Made by a program: the position numbers and the translations under genes
Assembly (NCBI GenBank): GCA_017617475.1
Contig: JAFZWC010000048.1
Span: 1-46,147, forward strand
Origin: Bacteroidales bacterium
GTDB taxonomy: Bacteria > Bacteroidota > Bacteroidia > Bacteroidales > UBA932
Direction: 5' to 3'
Length of the DNA stretch: 46,147 nt
Notes under the pieces: model-generated
What the model was told of the DNA's origin: nothing
Databases searched by the model: none
Seen by the model: the letters and a program-made list of their open reading frames with translations, nothing else
Shown here: one piece after another, positions 34,257 to 42,234 of the stretch
Position numbering within the stretch: the stretch's first letter is position 1
Layout: each line of letters opens with the position of its first letter

Positions 34257-36055
34257 GCCATCCTTTGAAGAAATTCCTGCCGCTTATTCCGGCTACCCTC
34301 ATCCTGGGCTCCCTGATGTTCCCCTCGGGCTGCGCCAATACCACCACGCCTCCGTCAGGCGGCCCCAAGGACACCATTCCCCCGGTGCTCACCAAGGTGG
34401 CGCCCATGCCGGCAACCGTGAACGTGTCCACCAAGACAAAACTCCGCTTCACCTTCAACGAATACGTGAAAATCAAGGACGCCAATGCCATTTACCTGTC
34501 CCCTCCGCTGGAGAAGAAGCCCAAGGCAGCCATTCACGGCAAGTCGCTGGACGTGAGTTTTGAAAGCGACCTGGACAGCAATACCACCTATACCCTGGAC
34601 CTGACGGGCGCCATTGCCGACAACAACGAAGGCAACCTGTTCCCCGGCTTCACCCTGGTGTTTTCTACGGGTGACAAGATTGATTCCATGTGCGTGACAG
34701 GCCTGGTTCAGGACTGCAACACCCTCATGCCCATCAAGGGTGCCACCGTGCTCCTGTACAAGGACCATTCCGATTCGGCCGTCTTCCTCAAACGGCCCGT
34801 GGCGGCCGCCAAGACGGATGACTGGGGCTTCTTTGCCATCCGCAACATCCCGGATACCCTTTATCGGGTATATGCTATCAAGGACGAGAACAACAACAAC
34901 AAATACGACCCCGAAACCGAGCGTATTGCCTTCCTCGACAGCCTTCTGAGACCCAGCATCGTCTTCAACGACAGCCTCTACGAGTTCAAGAAATTCGACA
35001 TGAAGGATACCGCCCTCTGCCTGGCGCGCCATGCCCAGATTGAGCTGAACCTCTTCCGCGAGCGCCCGTCCAAACAGTATATCGTGAAGAAGGAAAGGGT
35101 GGGGCCGCGCACGGCCTACCTCACTTTCATGGCTCCCGACGCTGTAATCCACGATATGCGCGTCAAGGGCCTCCCGCGCGAAAAACTCATCCGCCAGTTC
35201 AATCTGCAGAAGGACTCCCTGGAACTGTGGGTGAATGACCAGCGAAAGATGCCGGACACTCTCCAGCTGGTGATCAAGTACGACAAGACGGACACCAGCG
35301 GCAAGCTCCGTCCTCAGGAAGAGCTGGTCAAGCTCACCTACTCCAAGGAGCAGAGGGCCGAGATGATGAAAAAGGAGACCAACTACCGGGACCGCAAGCA
35401 CGAGGATACCATTGCCGTGATGACGACATCGGCCGATCCCACCACGGTGGAGCAGTACGGCTTTGAGATAGAATTCAAGTATCCGCTCATCGAGTCGGCC
35501 TGGGATTCCCTTCAGTTCCGTAGCGTGAACCCCCGGCAGCAGGAAGCCAAGGGCAAGGTGAAGGTTCTTCACGACAGTACCAACCTGCGGCATTTCCGGG
35601 TGATGCCTTCGGAACCCTTCCAGGTGGGGTATGACTACTACCTCAAGATTCCTCACCGCAAGTTCCGCGACGTCAACGGTTTTTATAACGACAGTACCCA
35701 GCTTAAGGTAACGCTCCCCACGGACGACAAGCTCAGTTCCATTACCTTGGAACTCAGTCATGTACACAACCGTTATCTGGTGGAACTGCTCAACGAAAAG
35801 CGGGACAAGGTAATCCGCAGTTTCCTGGTGGACAAGAGCGGCCCCGTTGTGTTCCCCTACCTCAAGCAGGGGGCCTACTGTATCCGTATCACCGAGGATA
35901 AGAACCGAAACGGAATGGTGGATACCGGTAATCTGCTGGCCAAAAAACAGCCCGAAAAGGTGCATTTCTTCAAGTTGGAAGACAAATTCCTGATCAAGGT
36001 GCTGGAAAGGTCCGAGATGGTGTGGAAGATTAATTTGGAGGAGATGTTCCAATGA
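34253..36055 (+). CDS. Ig-like-domain lipoprotein of Bacteroidota type
   Basis: A 600-residue lipoprotein: signal peptide with LMFPSGC lipobox (Cys near residue 27), then TTTPPSGGPKDTIPPVLTKVAP, the very characteristic start of a Bacteroidota envelope lipoprotein with an Ig-like (Big_5) domain. That domain continues as STKTKLRFTFNEYVKI and NTTYTLDLTGAIADNNEGN. A carboxypeptidase-regulatory-like or prealbumin-like segment follows (VTGLVQDCNTLMPIKGATVLLYK ... IKDENNNNKYDPE), and the C-terminal half is beta-rich. Function is unknown; it is probably attached to the outer membrane. Its start overlaps the rel stop and its stop overlaps the next start, both by 4 bases. Confidence 0.85.
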   Translation: MSHPLKKFLPLIPATLILGSLMFPSGCANTTTPPSGGPKDTIPPVLTKVAPMPATVNVSTKTKLRFTFNEYVKIKDANAIYLSPPLEKKPKAAIHGKSLDVSFESDLDSNTTYTLDLTGAIADNNEGNLFPGFTLVFSTGDKIDSMCVTGLVQDCNTLMPIKGATVLLYKDHSDSAVFLKRPVAAAKTDDWGFFAIRNIPDTLYRVYAIKDENNNNKYDPETERIAFLDSLLRPSIVFNDSLYEFKKFDMKDTALCLARHAQIELNLFRERPSKQYIVKKERVGPRTAYLTFMAPDAVIHDMRVKGLPREKLIRQFNLQKDSLELWVNDQRKMPDTLQLVIKYDKTDTSGKLRPQEELVKLTYSKEQRAEMMKKETNYRDRKHEDTIAVMTTSADPTTVEQYGFEIEFKYPLIESAWDSLQFRSVNPRQQEAKGKVKVLHDSTNLRHFRVMPSEPFQVGYDYYLKIPHRKFRDVNGFYNDSTQLKVTLPTDDKLSSITLELSHVHNRYLVELLNEKRDKVIRSFLVDKSGPVVFPYLKQGAYCIRITEDKNRNGMVDTGNLLAKKQPEKVHFFKLEDKFLIKVLERSEMVWKINLEEMFQ

Positions 36056-36912
36056 GAAGAGTGATTGCCATAATGACGGCCCTGCTGTGCTGCAGCTGGA
36101 TGTCCCGGGCTCAGGTGAATCTGGAAGAAGAGTTCTTCTCCCTGCCGGATACCGTTACCAATTCGTATCTGGACAGCGTCAAGGTTAACATTGCCGCCCC
36201 CAACGATTATTGGATGATCGGCGTATTCGGAGGCGCCTCCCTGCAATACGGCTACTTTAACCCCGACCGCTATGTGCTCTGGCAGCCCCAGTATCCCGTA
36301 TACGGATTCTCCATTGTGCGCCAGTTTACCATGTTCGGCATTTTCCCCAACATGGGCATGGAAATCGGCGCCCAGATGAACTACGAAGGCTATGAGTTCA
36401 AACGGAACGGGGAAACGGGATACCGCTTTACGGAATCCGGTGCCTACAAGACCCTGATAACGGTTCCGGAGGTGTTTTTCCTGTCCCATTTCCACATTGA
36501 CATGGGCGAGCATTTCAAGATTATGGCCAAAGTGGGTATTTACGGCGGTTACCGCATGAAGATCCACCGCGTGCTGGACGACGATTTTGTAGGAATTCCG
36601 GAATATGAAGAGTATGTGGATGCCTTCCGCGATTACGACCGCCGCTATTCCTACGGCGTAGAGGGAGGGCTTGGTATGGGCTTGATGTTCAATCCCTTCG
36701 AGTTCCACCTTATGGTTAACGGAAAATGGAGCTGGAGCTCCTTCTGGCAGCCGGATTACGTGAGCCCCTGGTATTACCGCTTTGCCTATCCCCTGGATGC
36801 AGGTGTTACCTTTGGCGTTTACTATCAATTGACACCCCGATACGGCCACACCCGCGGGCAACTGAAGAGACTGGCGCGCAAGATGATGGCCGAACAACAG
36901 CAAAATCCCTAG
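36052..36912 (+). CDS. Exported outer-membrane barrel-like protein, function unknown
   Basis: A 286-residue protein with a signal peptide (about MRRVIAIMTALLCCSWMSRAQ) followed by alternating beta-type sequence: DYWMIGVFGGASLQYGYF, MGMEIGAQMNYEGYEF, KIMAKVGIYGGYRMK, YGVEGGLGMGLMF and DAGVTFGVYYQLTP. These are spaced like barrel strands in a porin-type (PorT-like) protein. The C-terminus ends in a charged helix. No family is assigned with certainty. It overlaps the lipoprotein gene by 4 bases and ispG follows after 1 base. Confidence 0.75.
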   Translation: MRRVIAIMTALLCCSWMSRAQVNLEEEFFSLPDTVTNSYLDSVKVNIAAPNDYWMIGVFGGASLQYGYFNPDRYVLWQPQYPVYGFSIVRQFTMFGIFPNMGMEIGAQMNYEGYEFKRNGETGYRFTESGAYKTLITVPEVFFLSHFHIDMGEHFKIMAKVGIYGGYRMKIHRVLDDDFVGIPEYEEYVDAFRDYDRRYSYGVEGGLGMGLMFNPFEFHLMVNGKWSWSSFWQPDYVSPWYYRFAYPLDAGVTFGVYYQLTPRYGHTRGQLKRLARKMMAEQQQNP

Positions 36913-36913
36913 T

Positions 36914-38209
36914 ATGAGAGAGATATTGGAAACCCGTACCGTTCGCGTAGGCGACAATGTGCTCATCGGCAGCGGCCACCCCATTGTGGTCCAGACCATG
37001 TGCAACACCCATACTTCCGACATCGACGCCACGGTGGCCCAGTGCAAGCTTCTGGCGGCCGCCGGCTCCCAGCTCATCCGCATCACCGTGCCCGCCATGG
37101 CCGATGTGAAGCACCTGGAAGAGATTAAGAGACGTCTCAGGGCCGATGGCATTAACACTCCCCTGGTGGCCGATATCCACTTTTCATCCGAGATTGCCAT
37201 GGCCGTTGTTCCGGTGGTGGAGAAGATCCGCATCAACCCCGGCAATTTCCACCCCGATCACGACAAAGCCAGGGCCCTCTTCGGCCAGTTCCTGGGCCTT
37301 TGCAAGCAGTACGACAGGGCCATCCGCATAGGGTTGAACCATGGCTCGCTGGGTAAATACATTGTGGAGAAGTATGGCAATACCCCTGAAGCCATGGCCC
37401 TGGCAGCCATGGAATGGGTAGAGATGTGTATTGAGGCGCAATTCTACAATGTAGTAGTGTCCCTCAAGGCTTCCAATACCGTGGTCATGGTGAACGCCTA
37501 CCGCAACCTGGCCCGGATGATGAAAGAGCGCGGCGTGGTGTTCCCGCTGCATGTAGGCGTTACCGAGGCCGGCAACGGCGACAGCGGACGCATCAAGAGC
37601 TGCGTGGCCATCTCCACTCTCCTGGAAGAAGGAATCGGCAATACCATTCGCGTATCCCTCACCGAACCCCCGCAGAATGAACTTCCTGTGGCCCAATACC
37701 TGGCCCATCGTTATGGTCTTTCGGAGCAAGTTTCGAAGGACATCGGCCCTCTTTTTAGTCCTTCGGAACTTGCTCCGGAAGACCTGAGGATCCTTAAGGC
37801 CGCGTGCGACTACGGCGCTCCCCTTCTTAATCATGAGATAGACGATATCCCCATTGAGGACGAATACCTCAAGGACGAGATTCTGCAGGCCTGCCGCCGC
37901 AAATTCTACAAACCCGAGTACATAGCCTGCCCCGGCTGCGGCCGCACGCTGTACAACCTGGAAGAGACCTTCAACCGTGTAAAGGCGGCCACCGGCCAGT
38001 TCAAGGATGTGGTGATAGCCGTCATGGGCTGCATTGTGAACGGTCCCGGAGAAATGGCCGACGCCGACTACGGTTACGTGGGCGAAGGCGCCGGCAAGGT
38101 CACCCTCTACCGTAAAAAAGAACCCGTCCTCAGGCATATACCCGAAGACGAGGCGGTTGAAAAACTGGTAGAGTTAATTAAAACAGATTCTTCGCTACGC
38201 TCAGAATGA
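36914..38209 (+). CDS. ispG: 4-hydroxy-3-methylbut-2-enyl diphosphate synthase (flavodoxin/ferredoxin type)
   Basis: IspG/GcpE converts MEcPP to HMBPP in the MEP isoprenoid pathway. The N-terminal TIM barrel is intact (VQTMCNTHTSDI, VADIHFSSEIA, KIRINPGNF, IRIGLNHGSLG, VTEAGNGDSGRIKS). The Fe-S domain has Cys339 and Cys342 in ACPGCGRT, Cys373 in MGCIVNGPGE, and Glu380. At 431 residues it is longer than the E. coli enzyme (about 370) but lacks the large inserted domain, which I recall as common in Bacteroidota and plant enzymes. Only a linker of about 90 residues separates the two parts, and a hairpin element encodes residues 268-290 of it. The last eight codons and stop come from a dispersed repeat. 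Confidence 0.93.
   Translation: MREILETRTVRVGDNVLIGSGHPIVVQTMCNTHTSDIDATVAQCKLLAAAGSQLIRITVPAMADVKHLEEIKRRLRADGINTPLVADIHFSSEIAMAVVPVVEKIRINPGNFHPDHDKARALFGQFLGLCKQYDRAIRIGLNHGSLGKYIVEKYGNTPEAMALAAMEWVEMCIEAQFYNVVVSLKASNTVVMVNAYRNLARMMKERGVVFPLHVGVTEAGNGDSGRIKSCVAISTLLEEGIGNTIRVSLTEPPQNELPVAQYLAHRYGLSEQVSKDIGPLFSPSELAPEDLRILKAACDYGAPLLNHEIDDIPIEDEYLKDEILQACRRKFYKPEYIACPGCGRTLYNLEETFNRVKAATGQFKDVVIAVMGCIVNGPGEMADADYGYVGEGAGKVTLYRKKEPVLRHIPEDEAVEKLVELIKTDSSLRSE
37715..37784. repeat. Long hairpin element inside ispG with conserved 18-nt apex
   Basis: Positions 37715-37741 pair with 37758-37784 over 27 bp with only two G-T wobbles and no mismatch, leaving a 16-nt loop. The apex with its closing pair is CATCGGCCCTCTTTTTAG (37741-37758), identical to ligA 30861-30878, whereas the stems are unrelated. 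Here it is read as D-I-G-P-L-F-S in a different codon phase from ligA. Confidence 0.9.
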
Positions 38210-38214
38210 CAAAG
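38183..38214. repeat. Dispersed repeat forming the ispG 3' end
   Basis: ACAGATTCTTCGCTACGCTC followed by AGAATGACAAAG. Its bases supply the last eight IspG codons (TDSSLRSE) and the TGA at 38207-38209. The reverse-oriented version is at 42904-42934. Confidence 0.75.
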
Positions 38215-38230
38215 TGTTTTCGTTTGGTTT

Positions 38231-38273
38231 TGGAGCGGAGCGACCCAGGGGGTCTGGGGGATTAGTCCCCCAG
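38231..38273. repeat. GC-rich REP-like hairpin between convergent ispG and psd
   Basis: GGAGCGGAGCGACCCAGGGG is followed by a perfect 8-bp stem CTGGGGGA / TCCCCCAG with TTAG loop (38254-38273). It lies between convergent genes and may end both transcripts, though no T-tract follows. Confidence 0.55.
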
Positions 38274-38292
38274 TAAGTGAAACGAATTTAGG

Positions 38293-38961
38293 CTATTCTG
38301 GAAGAATAGCCAGAATACTCTCGACGGCCTTTACCTTGTCGCCTACCTTTACTTTTACTTCGGCTTCCAGCGGGACGAACAAGTCAATGCGGGAGCCGAA
38401 TTTGATTACGCCGCACTGGTCTCCGCGATATCCCATTTTACCAGGCTCTGAGTAGCAGACGATGCGGCGGGCAAAAGTGCCGGCAATCTGCTTGAAGAAC
38501 ACCTCTCCATGCTCGTTTCTGAGGCTGGAGGAAGCGTGTTCGTTGAGCTCGGAAGACTTGGGATGGAAGGCCAGCAGATACTTGCCGGGATGATATTTAT
38601 AATAGGTAACCTCGCCGGTGATGGGCCAGAAGTTGCAGTGTACGTCAAAGAAATCCATGTACACGGAAATCTGGATGCACTCCTTCTGCAGATACTCCTT
38701 CTCAAACACTTTTTCCACAATCACCACCTTGCCGTCGGCCACTGACGTTACCAGGCGCTTGTTTTCTTCTTCCGGAGTCTGGCGGTCCGGCACCCGGAAA
38801 AACCAGGTGATGAACCCCATGAACACCACAAAGAAGGTGCACAGAGGCAGGCTGAGCCAAAGCGGTGCATAACGGGCCACCAGGAAAATCAGGATGGCGC
38901 AGATACACCAGCTGAACAGGATGGTACCGTAGGAATCGTTATCAATTTTGGTTAATTTCAT
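38293..38961 (-). CDS. psd: Phosphatidylserine decarboxylase proenzyme
   Basis: A 222-residue short-type Psd that makes phosphatidylethanolamine at the inner membrane. Two N-terminal membrane helices (about residues 12-55) precede the conserved SVADGKV, ISVYMDFFDVHCNFWPITGEV and RNEH segments. The self-cleavage site is FGSR at Gly189-Ser190; cleavage there yields the alpha chain with its N-terminal pyruvoyl group. It follows cdsA by 3 bases, so CDP-diacylglycerol synthesis and PE formation are encoded together. Phosphatidylserine synthase, the step between, is not in the window. Confidence 0.93.
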   Translation of the reverse strand: MKLTKIDNDSYGTILFSWCICAILIFLVARYAPLWLSLPLCTFFVVFMGFITWFFRVPDRQTPEEENKRLVTSVADGKVVIVEKVFEKEYLQKECIQISVYMDFFDVHCNFWPITGEVTYYKYHPGKYLLAFHPKSSELNEHASSSLRNEHGEVFFKQIAGTFARRIVCYSEPGKMGYRGDQCGVIKFGSRIDLFVPLEAEVKVKVGDKVKAVESILAILPE

Positions 38962-38964
38962 AGT

Positions 38965-39798
38965 CTAGAGGAGGCCTAGCAGGATGAGATAAACAAACCC
39001 CGTGGGAATGGCGAACAGGGCGCTGTCGAAGCGGTCCATGAGGCCTCCGTGCCCGGGGATGATGTTGCCGGAGTCCTTGATGCCGGTGGAACGCTTCCAG
39101 AGGGATTCAAACAAATCTCCCAGTACGCCCATGCCATGCATAAGGGCCGCTACAATGAGGCAGTGCCAGATGGGGAAGGCAAAGAGTCCTGTCCAGTACA
39201 GGATGGCGCCGGCCAGCATGGCCATCAAAAGGCCGCCCCAGAAGCCAGCCCAGGATTTCTTTGGCGAGATGGAAGGGCACATCTTTTTGCTCCAGGACTT
39301 CTGGCCGAAGAGCATTCCGAAGCAGTATGCCCCCACGTCAGAGGCCCAGATGATGCAGAAGAAAGCCACCATCAGCAGACCGCTGAACTCCCCTCCCCGG
39401 CATACCACGGCATTGGAAAGAGCCAGCGGCAGGCCGATATAAAGCAGACCTGCATACAGGAAACCCGTTTTGGTAAAGTCCGCGTGGTCTTTGTGGAAAA
39501 CGGAGCAGACCATGATGGCCAGCAGGAAAAGGAGCACCTCGCATACCAGGCTGGTGAGATCCAGCCCATGGGAGAAGAAGCGGTGTGCCCGGATAAAGAT
39601 GAGAACACCAAACAATACGGCCAAAAACTGGATCTTCCCGTAGGCCTTTCCCATTGTCATCCGGTAGAACTCAAACAGCATGACTGCCGTGATGAAGCCG
39701 AACAGAATGACAAACAGCGTCTCATGGAAAAGGAGTCCTCCCAGCATCACTGCCAGGAAAAGGACTCCGAATATGGTACGTTTTACGGTTCCGTTCAT
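38965..39798 (-). CDS. cdsA: Phosphatidate cytidylyltransferase (CDP-diglyceride synthase)
   Basis: A 277-residue polytopic enzyme making CDP-diacylglycerol from phosphatidate and CTP. It has about eight membrane helices. The C-terminal signature includes SPKKSWAGFWGG and the CdsA pattern MGVLGDLFESLWKRSTGIKDSGNIIPGHGGLMDRFDSALF, with the essential Asp residues. Its ATG overlaps the ftsH stop by 4 bases, and psd follows 3 bases after its stop. Confidence 0.95.
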   Translation of the reverse strand: MNGTVKRTIFGVLFLAVMLGGLLFHETLFVILFGFITAVMLFEFYRMTMGKAYGKIQFLAVLFGVLIFIRAHRFFSHGLDLTSLVCEVLLFLLAIMVCSVFHKDHADFTKTGFLYAGLLYIGLPLALSNAVVCRGGEFSGLLMVAFFCIIWASDVGAYCFGMLFGQKSWSKKMCPSISPKKSWAGFWGGLLMAMLAGAILYWTGLFAFPIWHCLIVAALMHGMGVLGDLFESLWKRSTGIKDSGNIIPGHGGLMDRFDSALFAIPTGFVYLILLGLL

Positions 39799-41768
39799 GC
39801 TTCAGCCGGGGTTTCGGTTTCCGATTGGAATTGATCCTCTGCTGCGGGTTTTACCTTGGGGCCGAGAATCTTTTCTATATCTTCTGCAAAGATAACTTCT
39901 TTTTCCAAAAGGAGGGCACCCAGCTGCATAAATTCATCCTTGTGGTCGTCTATGAGCTTGCGTGTGCGTCGGTGGACGCCTTCTACGATGTCCTTCACCT
40001 CCTGGTCCATGAGTTCGGCCGTCTTCTCGGAATACGGCTTAACCAGGTTGTAGCCCTTGGCACCGGTGGAATCATAGAAGGAAAGCGTTCCCACCTTCTC
40101 GCTCATGCCCAGGTACTGGACCATGCCGTATGCCATGCCGGTCATGCGCTCGAGGTCGTTCAGGGCGCCCGAAGAAGGCTCTCCGTTGATGACTTCCTCG
40201 GCCACGCGGCCACCTATGAGCATGCTCATCTTGTCCAGCATCACGCTCCGGGACCAGTTCTTGCGCTCCTCAGGTAAGCTCCAGGTGAGGCCGAGGGCCT
40301 TGCCTCTGGGGATGATGCTCACCTTGAACACGGGATCGGCGTACGGGAGCAGCCAGCCCACCAGGGCGTGACCGGCCTCGTGATAGGCGGTGGTGCGTTT
40401 CTCGGCCGGGGTCATGATGGTGTTGGACTTTCGTTCCAGGCCGCCGATAATGCGGTCTACGGCATCCAGGAAGTCCTGCTGTTCCACCTTCTCATGGTTG
40501 CGGCGGGCGGCGGTGAGGGCTGCTTCGTTGCACACGTTGGCAATATCGGCTCCGGAGAAACCGGGCGTATGCTTGGCCATGAACTCCAGGTTGAAGTCGT
40601 CGGCCACTTTAATCTCACGCAGGTGTACCTTGAAGATTTCCTCGCGCTCCTTCAGTTCCGGAAGCTCCACGTGAATCTGGCGGTCGAAGCGGCCGGCACG
40701 CATGAGGGCCTGGTCCAGGATGTCGGCGCGGTTGGTGGCGGCCAGTACAATGACACCGCTGTTGGTGCCGAAGCCGTCCATTTCCGTAAGCAACTGATTG
40801 AGCGTATTTTCACGCTCATCGTTGGAAGAGAAGCCGCCGTTCTTGGCGCGGGCGCGGCCCACGGCGTCAATCTCGTCAATGAACACTATGCAAGGGGCCT
40901 TCTCCTTGGCCTGGCGGAAGAGGTCGCGTACGCGGGACGCACCCACGCCCACGAACATTTCCACAAAGTCAGAACCGGAAATGGAGAAGAAAGGAACGTT
41001 GGCCTCCCCTGCCACAGCCTTGGCCAGCAGGGTTTTACCCGTTCCGGGAGGGCCCACCAGAAGGGCTCCCTTGGGGATTTTGCCGCCCAGAGAAGTGTAT
41101 TTCTGGGGATTCTTGAGGAAGTCCACTATCTCCATTACCTCTTCCTTGGCACCATACAGGCCGGCAACGTCCTTGAAAGTGACCTTCACGTCACCCTTCT
41201 CGGTTTCGCGGGCCGTGGATTTGCCGGTATTGAAGGGGTTGAACCCGCCGGTTCCCGGGCCACCGCCGGCGCCACGGTTCATACCGCGGAACATCCACAC
41301 CCAGAAGAGAATGAACAGCAGCAGCGGAATAATCATCTGGAAGATATCCATCCAGATGTGCTCCTCGTTGCGGATGATTACCTTGAACTGGCTTTCCAGC
41401 GGAAGCTCCTGATTCAGAGCGCCGAAACTGGTCTCCGGGTCAAACTTGGTGGAAACCAGGAAATAGAACTGCGGGGCACGCTTGGGAACCACCCCGCCGC
41501 GGAATTTATCGGAATATTTGCCCAGTTTTTCCGGGCGGATTTTGATTTCGCCTTTGAAATCGTTTCTCACAAAGGAGATTTCTGCCACGTCGCCTTCCCG
41601 GATCATGGTCTGGACCTCGGCCCATTCCACCTTTTCGGGAGCAGCGCTGCGCTGATTGTTCATCAGCAGGTAGCCGATTCCCACCAGCAGGAGGAAATAC
41701 AGCCACGACAGGTTGAAGCGCACCTGAAATATCTTGCGACCACCGGGGTCTTTTTTCTGATTTGCCAT
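39795..41768 (-). CDS. ftsH: ATP-dependent zinc metalloprotease FtsH
   Basis: A 657-residue membrane-bound AAA+ protease. Transmembrane helix 1 spans about residues 20-37 and helix 2 about 140-160, with the periplasmic domain between, followed by a Gly-rich linker. The AAA module has Walker A GPPGTGKT (239-246), Walker [13 protein letters not shown], the pore motif [14 protein letters not shown] and the second region of homology [21 protein letters not shown]. The zinc site is HEAGH (463-467). It degrades misfolded and regulatory membrane proteins. It lies 2 bases after rsfS and overlaps cdsA, so protease and phospholipid genes share a transcript. Confidence 0.97.
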   Translation of the reverse strand: MANQKKDPGGRKIFQVRFNLSWLYFLLLVGIGYLLMNNQRSAAPEKVEWAEVQTMIREGDVAEISFVRNDFKGEIKIRPEKLGKYSDKFRGGVVPKRAPQFYFLVSTKFDPETSFGALNQELPLESQFKVIIRNEEHIWMDIFQMIIPLLLFILFWVWMFRGMNRGAGGGPGTGGFNPFNTGKSTARETEKGDVKVTFKDVAGLYGAKEEVMEIVDFLKNPQKYTSLGGKIPKGALLVGPPGTGKTLLAKAVAGEANVPFFSISGSDFVEMFVGVGASRVRDLFRQAKEKAPCIVFIDEIDAVGRARAKNGGFSSNDERENTLNQLLTEMDGFGTNSGVIVLAATNRADILDQALMRAGRFDRQIHVELPELKEREEIFKVHLREIKVADDFNLEFMAKHTPGFSGADIANVCNEAALTAARRNHEKVEQQDFLDAVDRIIGGLERKSNTIMTPAEKRTTAYHEAGHALVGWLLPYADPVFKVSIIPRGKALGLTWSLPEERKNWSRSVMLDKMSMLIGGRVAEEVINGEPSSGALNDLERMTGMAYGMVQYLGMSEKVGTLSFYDSTGAKGYNLVKPYSEKTAELMDQEVKDIVEGVHRRTRKLIDDHKDEFMQLGALLLEKEVIFAEDIEKILGPKVKPAAEDQFQSETETPAEA

Positions 41769-41770
41769 CT

Positions 41771-42148
41771 TTATTCTTTGCTAGTCTTTTTGGCCGGAGT
41801 CTTGCGCTCCTTGTATTCTTTGCGGGGAACGTCGGCCCAAAGGTCTTCCAGGCGGTAGAAATCGCGGTATTCTTTGAGGAATATGTGTACCACTATATTG
41901 CCGTAGTCCTGGATGATCCAGAAATTGTTGCCTTCGCCCTGGCTGCGATAGAGGGTGAGCCCCTCTTCCTTCATCTTTTCTGCGATATTGTCGGCTATGG
42001 CGCCCACCTGGGTGGTGTTGGAACCGTCGCACACCACGAAGAAATCCGTGATGGCTCCGTCAATGCCCCGCAAGTCCAGGGAAACCACGTCTTGTCCTTT
42101 CTTGTCAATGATCGCGTCTGCTACAACGCGAAGATCGTGAGTAATCAT
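41771..42148 (-). CDS. rsfS: Ribosomal silencing factor RsfS
   Basis: A 125-residue RsfS/Iojap protein, which binds ribosomal protein uL14 and blocks subunit joining when nutrients are low. Family motifs: ADAIIDKKGQDVVSLDLRG, ITDFFVVCDGSNTTQVGAIADNI, EGEGNNFWIIQDYGNIVVHIFLKEYRDFYRLEDLWAD. The tail is Lys-rich (KERKTPAKKTSKE). It leads the rsfS-ftsH-cdsA-psd operon from a consensus promoter at 42171-42201. Confidence 0.95.
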   Translation of the reverse strand: MITHDLRVVADAIIDKKGQDVVSLDLRGIDGAITDFFVVCDGSNTTQVGAIADNIAEKMKEEGLTLYRSQGEGNNFWIIQDYGNIVVHIFLKEYRDFYRLEDLWADVPRKEYKERKTPAKKTSKE

Positions 42149-42170
42149 GTTTGAATGGGTTTAAATCATA

Positions 42171-42201
42171 CAAATATACACAAAAATAAAGCCATTGCAA
42201 A
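42171..42201 (-). promoter_or_regulatory. Promoter of the rsfS-ftsH-cdsA-psd operon
   Basis: On the minus strand, TTTG (42201-42198), a 19-bp spacer and TATATTTG (42178-42171) match the -33/-7 consensus. The -7 box is 22 bp before the rsfS ATG. The -33 box falls in the loop of the rpe terminator hairpin. Confidence 0.8.
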
Positions 42202-42214
42202 GGGCAACGGCTTT
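42182..42214 (-). terminator. Intrinsic terminator of rpe
   Basis: Reading the minus strand, AAAGCCGTTGC (42214-42204), a 5-nt loop and GCAATGGCTTT (42198-42188) form an 11-bp stem with one mismatch, followed by ATTTTTG. It lies 20 bp after the rpe stop. Confidence 0.75.
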
Positions 42215-42234
42215 TCTGACAAATTGGCAGAAGA

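Noticed and set aside
34355..36052. A 565-codon minus-strand open frame opposite the Ig-like lipoprotein gene.
   Set aside because: Antisense shadow; no signal peptide, motif or promoter on that strand.
39653..39715. GTCATCC and CAGAATGACAAAC strings in cdsA as further copies of the dispersed repeat.
   Set aside because: They are short, encode conserved CdsA residues, and lack the rest of the repeat.
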